From NCBI GenBank assembly GCA_034766995.1, contig CM068315.1, forward strand, positions 3,730,236 through 3,794,235: DNA of 64,000 nucleotides. The letters are read 5' to 3'. Both the position numbers and the translations under genes were made by a program. The notes under the pieces are model-generated. The model did not search any database, was not told where the DNA came from, and was given only the letters and a program-made list of their open reading frames with translations. This DNA is from Acanthacorydalis orientalis. Lineage: Eukaryota; Arthropoda; Insecta; Megaloptera; Corydalidae. Of the stretch, positions 58,331 through 64,000 are shown one piece after another (the first letter of the stretch is position 1; each line of letters begins with the position of its first letter).

Positions 58331-58547
58331 AATGCAGAAGTGTTTGAATGTACGTTTTATTTTTATTCAAATTTGATTTAGGTAAACAGGCAAAAGATAT
58401 TGAAACCATACCAGTTATATATATATATGTAAATAGGCTACATCTTGGAAAATAAAAAATCAATTGTGGAAGACTGTTTTCTGTACTGAACAGATTTAAT
58501 GCTGAAAACGATAATCGGATGGTAAGAAGCAGAGTCCATATAAACAC
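57957..58547 (-). CDS. Longest open frame in the window (196 codons), unidentified
   Basis: It starts MFIWTLLLTIRLSFSALNLF and includes CLPKSNLNKNKTYIQTLLHC, NLSQSESNSCCTKYYKPPEQ and NPTRAHFEEPRATRPNKAMV-like stretches, ending ITINPEI. The N-terminus is hydrophobic and could resemble a signal peptide; about nine cysteines are scattered. No domain recognised, no splice context, and a plus-strand frame overlaps it. It lies in the GC-raised part of the octamer-bearing island, where long frames are more likely by chance. Probably not a gene, but it is the only long frame not explained by repeats or transposons. Confidence 0.12.
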   Translation of the reverse strand: MFIWTLLLTIRLSFSALNLFSTENSLPQLIFYFPRCSLFTYIYITGMVSISFACLPKSNLNKNKTYIQTLLHCYLKNRSSRVHIYYPTTHTFNANLYNLSQSESNSCCTKYYKPPEQCVSSPTRAHFEEPRATRPNKAMVVLNGTFTNRPQFVDCNALVKKFAYALKFACIGLHFFSVHVYTSGTRRHDITINPEI

Positions 58548-59809
58548 ATGACTGGAAAGAAGAAAACTTTTTAAAACTCCGAGAAAGATAATAAATATTC
58601 AAAGAAAGAAAAGTAGAATTTGAAATAGAATTAAACAATCAGTTTGAGATATTGAAAAACGAAAATGTTGAGAAAAAGTGGTTGAAATTATTAAACAAGA
58701 AACAAGGGAAACTCTTAAAATCGGATAATAAAATATCAGAGAGGACGAAATGTCTGACAGAGGAGAAAAGAGAAATGAATTTAATGGAAAGTACACATTT
58801 ACTAAATAAATATCTAACATTAAATTAAATCAAGTATAAGCATTTTCAGGATAGTAACACTTGTCTATATATGAAAATAATCATGAAAAGAAAATAAAAA
58901 ATTATAAATTCTCGATCATCCAACTGATTCTGATGCTCTAGAACATTTTTAGATAATTTTCAATTTAAAATCTTCAGAATCTATTAGAAGGAAGGAAATT
59001 AATACCGATTTTTTTAATTATTTTTGCTTTATATGACCGAATTATTTTATATATAATAATTTAACATAGAAAATAAAAGAAGTCAAAGAATAAAAATGAA
59101 TTCTCTGTCCTTATGACAATCTTTGAAGATAATAGAAGAAACAAAAAAAAAACGATTAAGAAATTATAGAATTTAATTCGGTACCTTAATATATTAATGA
59201 ATTTATAAAAATTTAAAAAATACATAAATTTCAAGTATTATTATCAAATGTTATAACGAAATTTTAAATTAGAGAAATTACAACGAATATATCGGTGGCC
59301 ACAAAACGGTGTTCCTTACAATATACTTCTATAATTTGCAATGTTTTAAAAATGTATTTTATATTTTTGATGTAGGATTACTTTTATACTAGTAGGATTA
59401 CTTTTAAAAGCACAGAATTAATCACTACACCTAATTAAAAATTATCGACATTTTCAACAACAAAAATTCAAACACATGCTTCTTACACTCAACAGATGAA
59501 TTTTACAACACAGACGAGTTTTACAATTACACGATTCATACAAAACGATGATACAGAAAACTCTACACGCTTAAGAACATATTTAGTTAAATTATTTAAT
59601 ATTTAATTCGATAATAAGATATCATCTGCTATTAACTTACTAAATAAAACAGCACGAACTTCCAAAAAAAAATCGAATATAAAAAAAAAACTAAAGTGGA
59701 ATATTCAACTTTATAAATGATTCATTTTTCGTTCAAGATATAAAATCGTTCTTAACTATCAGGCTTTAATATTAAAAATAAATAAATAATGTCTGACAGA
59801 ACTGTTCCA

Positions 59810-59811
<2 letters not shown>

Positions 59812-59885
<74 letters not shown>
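59812..59885. repeat. (TA)n microsatellite, ~74 bp
   Basis: Pure TA run. Confidence 0.96.
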
Positions 59886-59886
<1 letters not shown>

Positions 59887-60055
59887 CAAACGAATATATG
59901 TGTACGTATTGAAATATATTAGCATAATAATTATTGCATGTGTTGATTGTTTGACGCGAGACTAAAAATCACATTTCATATCAATAAATAAAGAATTTAA
60001 AAGCAATATTTCACGCTGCATATAAAATGATCTGTATGTTGATACAACAAATAAT

Positions 60056-60058
<3 letters not shown>

Positions 60059-60113
<55 letters not shown>
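60059..60113. repeat. (TA)n microsatellite
   Basis: Pure TA run bounded by ttgata and tatcgatt. Confidence 0.95.
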
Positions 60114-60117
<4 letters not shown>

Positions 60118-60323
60118 TCATGCACGGTTTCATTTATATTTCATTCATTTTATCACAGCACTTTAATCAAATGGTCGACGTTTTTGCATATCAACATAGG
60201 AAAAAGTCTATGGAAAATAAAACTTATACAAGTCATACAGAGCCACGCGGCGCCTTGTAAATAAATCTTATTACTCTTGTAGTGTTCTATGAATATGTGC
60301 AAATTTTATTTCGTTCAAAGTTA

Positions 60324-60343
60324 CACACACACACACACACACA

Positions 60344-60384
<41 letters not shown>
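60324..60384. repeat. Compound (CA)n(TA)n microsatellite
   Basis: About 22 bp of CA, a short spacer, then about 35 bp of TA. Confidence 0.93.
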
Positions 60385-60388
<4 letters not shown>

Positions 60389-60504
60389 ACAATCTTGTAA
60401 AAATATGTGTACACATGTGTATTCGTACACATGTAAGGTATATTTTATTTATTACCGTTACACATATTTCATCTCAACGTGCTTTTGTTATCCACGACCG
60501 AATC

Positions 60505-60680
60505 AAATTACCATAAATACTCAACGACAAAGCTAGGATGACGTTTCTAAGTAGGCTTCAGCGATGTACGCTACGTCACATTCTAAATATTTCAAGAGTG
60601 ACAGCGCACAGACATACGTAGCGTACATGAAAACGCCAATATCAAAGACAATGACATGCAAATATTTTCGATTCGACTCT
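60505..60680. promoter_or_regulatory. Low-repeat island with a perfect 13-bp inverted repeat
   Basis: The arm atgtacgctacgt (60564-60576) is exactly complementary to acgtagcgtacat (60616-60628) with a 39-nt spacer; inside, gtcac and gtgac also pair. CRE-like tacgtcac overlaps the left arm, and an octamer-like atgcaaat lies at about 60656. Structured RNA or a regulatory site are both possible. Confidence 0.4.
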
Positions 60681-60830
60681 AATATAAATTGTCCGTTCCA
60701 CAACGTAAATTAATATCCTCAATACAAATTGTATATGATCAACTATGACGTACACATTTTATAACAACTTGTATGCAATTATTTTCAAATTATACACATA
60801 CATTCATATAGTTTCACTGTATATACATAC

Positions 60831-60863
<33 letters not shown>

Positions 60864-61689
60864 AGGATGAAGAGAGAGCGTCAAGTCTTTTTTATGAGGT
60901 AGATACGTTCCACAGAAAACCGCATATAAAAAAATTGCACAGAAAAGACATAACTTGCGTTGAATAATTAGTGATACGTTCTATAATTTTCTAAAACCGC
61001 ATAAGTCAAAGCAGTGAGTTAAAATAAACCCAAAATCTCATTAACAAATTTATGAAAATTCAGGAAAATAAGAATATCTAGTTAGTTAGTTATTGGGGAT
61101 TTAGGGCGCATCGACAACTGAGGTAATTAGCGCCTGAATATAAATTATAATTTAAAAACATAGCCCGTTTGCGCACTTGCGTTCGAATCACCCCATAAGA
61201 GTGTCTAAAAATTCCCTTGAAAATCTAAAAGAAATTGATATAAAACTTAAAATGTTTGTTTTAGAACTGTTTTCATTAAATTTTATTGAAAAGTAACAAT
61301 TATTTTTATATTTTTTCATCAGAATTATAGATATCTGACAATATTCGGCACCACTTGCTATTGAGTTTTGTTATTTATTTTGTGATTGAGTAATGTTAGC
61401 GCACATACATCTTACAGGATGAGTATTGCATAGAGTGTCAGATGACTTAAGTCGGCAAGTAATTGTTTCCATTCGGGTCGGTAACCACTCTAAGAATATT
61501 ACATCTGGGTCGGTCAAGCGTTGATAGTCTGTGATCATCTGTACATAACTCGACAATCCTCAACTAATCATTTTTCCTGTTGATATTCAACTTATTGTGA
61601 CCAATTGAATGAATCATATTGATCCTGCGTTTTAGTAACGCGTACATTATTTATATCCATTAACCTCTAAGAGGTGCGAAATCAGTTCA
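60681..61689. other. AT-rich stretch without a recognised gene
   Basis: A (TA)n(GA)n tract at about 60835-60865. From 61320 to 61680 composition is a little richer; the minus frame 61371-61556 shows no domain. Confidence 0.45.
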
Positions 61690-61966
61690 TCACCAGAAGA
61701 CATAATCGAATCTGTATGGACAATGCAAATATAATTCGAGAAGGTCTTCAACTTTGCAATAAATTGGAAAATCATTTGAGAGATTCAGAACAAGTCTACA
61801 AATTTCAGCGTGAGCTGAAGAGTTGTATGTCTGGATAACCCGAAGTGCATAAAAAAATAAATAAAATCATCATTGTAAATATTAATCACTGATTACATTG
61901 TCAGAAAAAAAAATCAACAAAGTAGGAGAGTGAAGTTGACACTAATTCTGGCCGTGAAAACCATTG
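61690..61966 (+). pseudogene. Tigger/pogo-like transposase tail, plus-strand arm of an inverted pair
   Basis: Reads DNANIIREGLQLCNKLENHL, RDSEQVYKFQRELKSCMSG, then untranslated sequence. It is the inverted counterpart of 61984-62262, whose longer copy identifies it as the C-terminal end of a Tigger/pogo-type transposase. The arms are complementary over roughly 270 bp at perhaps 75-80% by eye. Confidence 0.55.
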
Positions 61967-61984
61967 ACCAGTACAATGCAAGAC
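61966..61984. repeat. Centre of the large inverted repeat
   Basis: The sequences ccattg and caatgg bracket a 17-nt spacer; the inverted arms extend about 270 bp on each side. Confidence 0.8.
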
Positions 61985-62500
61985 AATGGTCTTCACAACT
62001 AGAATTATCGTCAACTTCACCCTCTTACTGTGTGAATTTTTTTCCTCTGACAATGTAACCAGTGATTAAATTTTGCGATGATGATTTTATTCATTTTTTA
62101 TGCAGTTCGGGATATGCAGACATGAAAATTTTCAGCTTACGTTAGAATTTCTAAGCTTGTTTGAATCTGTGTCATGAACAAGAAAATTATTTTCTAATTT
62201 ATTGTAGAATTGAAGACTCTCTCGAATAATATCTGCAATGAGAGGGACAGATTTTTATTCCGCTTCATTGTCATTTTCTGGATCTTCAACAATATCTAAA
62301 GTTATACGAATATCATCGTCACTAAAGGCATTATCCACAAGCAATTCGTCGACATCGTTCTAGATGAAGGTATCAAAACCTTCTCCAACAATTTCATGTT
62401 CACCGAATCAATTATTTCAACTGATAAGCATTTGAATACTTGCAGTGTTTGAAACACATAGAGGCCAAGCTGCTTTCCAGCAGGCATTTAAAATTTGTCG
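61984..62500 (-). pseudogene. Tigger/pogo-like transposase C-terminus, minus-strand arm
   Basis: Minus-strand blocks in order from 62500: YESEIRRQILNACWKAAWPL (the region after the DDE core in Tigger/CENP-B-type transposases), CVSNTASIQMLIS, GEHEIVGEGFDTFI, DVDELLVDNAFSDDDIRIT, LDIVEDPENDNEAE (acidic tail), PLIADIIRESLQFYNKLENN, then a decayed end. Stops interrupt it. The catalytic core and CENP-B-type helix-turn-helix are not present. Family assignment rests on the WKKAW-like block followed by an acidic tail and is tentative. Confidence 0.5.
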
Positions 62501-63330
62501 TCTTATTTCACTTTCATATAACATCGATTTTCCAGTTAAGAAATCCGATTCAATCATCGGAGGAAGTAATTTTTTTAAAAAGAAAACAAGGTGTAACTAT
62601 TATACAAGAATATTAAAAAAAATACTAGAATATGACAATAAATTCTGATCTAAAATTAGAATTGTATGAGTACTCAATTTTTAGTCTTGATTACAAGAAA
62701 AAAATTGAGATGTTAATTTTATGAGACAAAATATAGATCAGTGTTATATATATATATATATATAAAAGCTTAAGCAAAATACAACAAAATATATTATTCT
62801 CGAACCGAAACTATGATAGGAATGTCTTTTAAATAAAAAAATACTTTTAATCGAATTCTATTTGTAGATTGTATCAGATATTTACAAATCGATGTATCGG
62901 ATGTCAAACACCAGATGTTATTACAAACATCTTTCAACTGTAAAATAAATTACAAAATGCACAATGTTTGAAAAATAGTAAATAGGAAATATAAAAGTTC
63001 TATTTTAAGAATCAAACGTGTGTGGTATCCATAACTGAATAATCACTTAAGAACCATCAATTATTTTATGATAAATTGGAATCGATTTTTCTTACAATTC
63101 TGCCTGATAACTGATGTTTAATTAATTTTAAATTCTTTATCAGAGTCCATAGTCTAATTGATTTATGGGGAGAGTTTAGATGGATTAAGAGTTTTTGGCA
63201 TAAATAATCTTTCAATGAAAAAATAATTATTTCAAATGTAATATGATTTTAGATAGTGATAAAACTCTTAGATACTAAAATAAAATGAAAAAATAAACTA
63301 GATTTAAATAGAATTTTAAAGCTTACATCA
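62501..63330. other. AT-rich stretch without a recognised gene
   Basis: (TA)n near 62744-62765. The 67-codon frame at 62445-62648 overlaps the transposase relic and then decays. Confidence 0.5.
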
Positions 63331-63390
63331 ACGATAGGCAAACTGCGGATCTAAAAGCAACTCTGTGCGGCTCCCGACACAATATTTGGT
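63331..63390. mobile_element. hAT-like terminal fragment
   Basis: The sequence ggcaaactgcggatctaaaa followed by gtgcggctcccgac resembles the GGCAAACTGCGGCTC...GCGGCTC ends of many hAT non-autonomous elements. Only ~60 bp is recognisable. Confidence 0.3.
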
Positions 63391-63599
63391 TTCATTGCCA
63401 TTTTTCCTAAACTTTTATATTAAAAATCTATAGTAGTAGAGTATGTACCAATATTAGAATATTTTATATATAAAAGAGCAATTCATATTACCTTTTCAAA
63501 CAACCATATGCATTATGTGTTCAAACTGCTGTTCAAGGTGATTTTACGGTTATGGACAATCTTTAAAAAATATATAAAACTATGCAATTTTGTTAATTA

Positions 63600-64000
63600 A
63601 TACTTGCTGAATGCAATAGAATCAAATTCGGGACGGATTATATAAGCGATGCTTAACTTCTCATGCATTTTTTTCAATTTCCTTACAATATATTTCTGCT
63701 GTTATTATTTCACCAGGATTTAAAAAGTTTCAGTGAATGATGCCACTTGTCGACCACCAAACAGTGACCATAATTTTTTTTCATGAAGTTTCGCTTTAGG
63801 AAACTGTTTTGGTGCTTCTCCTCGGTCTAGCCACTGTGATGAACGTTTCTGATTGTTGTAGAGAATCCACTTTTCATCACATGTGACAATTTTATTTTTC
63901 TAATTAGGTTCAAATGACTAGCAACTATTGAATGATCAACATTGAGTTCTTCTGCCGGCTCTCGAGGGTCAGCTTCAATAATCGTTCTCAAATCATTATT
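63600..64000 (-). pseudogene. Mariner (M5, SETMAR/Hsmar1-like) relic, cut by the window edge
   Basis: Minus-strand blocks from the right edge: [35 protein letters not shown] (second helix-turn-helix), a deletion of roughly 50-60 codons with a frame change, then [20 protein letters not shown] (first catalytic aspartate intact in TCDEKW), [29 protein letters not shown] in a shifted frame, and EIITAEIYCKEIEK near 63690. The order and motifs match Hsmar1-type mariner transposases. The N-terminal end lies beyond the window; the C-terminal half is lost near 63600. Broken by frameshifts and an internal deletion. Confidence 0.85.

Larger units (their letters stand above)
58548..60504. other. AT-rich stretch without a recognised gene
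   Basis: (TA)n at 59812-59885 and 60059-60113, a (CA)n(TA)n tract at about 60324-60384, and a possible M1-type end (gcacagaattaatcactaca-CCTAA) near 59410-59438. No domain in the frames 58599-58820 or 60027-60260. Confidence 0.45.

Overview
The window looks like intergenic or intronic DNA from an animal with a very A+T-rich genome, most likely an insect. The reasons are the many decayed mariner-type transposons (several families of the kind common in insects and other arthropods), dozens of long (TA)n microsatellites, palindromic MITE-like repeats, and the absence of any intact long reading frame. Hymenoptera would fit, but I cannot prove the order from this sequence. I found no rRNA, tRNA, CRISPR array, operon or prokaryotic signal, and no host protein-coding gene that I can support with confidence. 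Repeat boundaries given below are read by eye and are approximate to a few bases unless stated.

The recognisable content is mobile DNA. Family M1 is a mariner whose copies share one internal deletion joining the first ~45 and last ~25 codons of the transposase; copies or ends lie at 1, 560, 8945, 17434, 18359, 18510, 33598, 35735, 37419, 37998, 47636 and 48911. Family M2 is a second ~565-bp deleted mariner that keeps only the N-terminal DNA-binding part (3528, 5755, 15003, 19499, 29673, 55454). Single degenerate mariners lie at 23167-24308 (M3), 20015 and 26036-26885 (M4), and 63600-64000 (M5, SETMAR/Hsmar1-like). A different Tc1/mariner-superfamily transposase occurs twice in tandem at 21690-23060 and as a tail-to-tail pair at 40165-41800; one member of that pair is split by a non-LTR retrotransposon fragment flanked by a 9-bp direct repeat. 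A Tigger/pogo-like transposase tail is duplicated head-to-head at 61690-62500. Two ~430-bp repeats at 30420 and 49007 have Helitron-like ends and paired inverted CCAAT boxes.

The second layer is structure. Three inverted repeats carry a (TA)n microsatellite at or near the apex of the hairpin (7339-7629, 20361-20529, 36287-36386), and a fourth (13030-13393) contains both a (TA)n tract and a perfect 40-bp palindrome. Compound microsatellites show one polarity: pyrimidine (CT)n always lies 5' of (TA)n and purine (GA)n always 3'. A five-unit minisatellite built on such compound tracts fills 49553-50460. Many transposon ends abut (TA)n tracts, as expected for elements that insert at TA.

The third layer is a set of islands with higher G+C, CpG and few microsatellites (845-1215, 2690-2995, 6430-7110, 11270-12060, 21050-21360, 32800-32980, 45140-45860, 54720-54890, 57080-58330, 60505-60680). 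They hold recognisable transcription-factor-like motifs (octamer, RFX X-box, Gli/Ci, TAAT homeobox sites) and could be conserved regulatory elements or first exons of a large gene whose introns span the window. One 30-nt stretch at 41900-41929, with strong acceptor and donor sites, is a candidate microexon. These functional readings are inference and need comparison with a related genome or RNA data.
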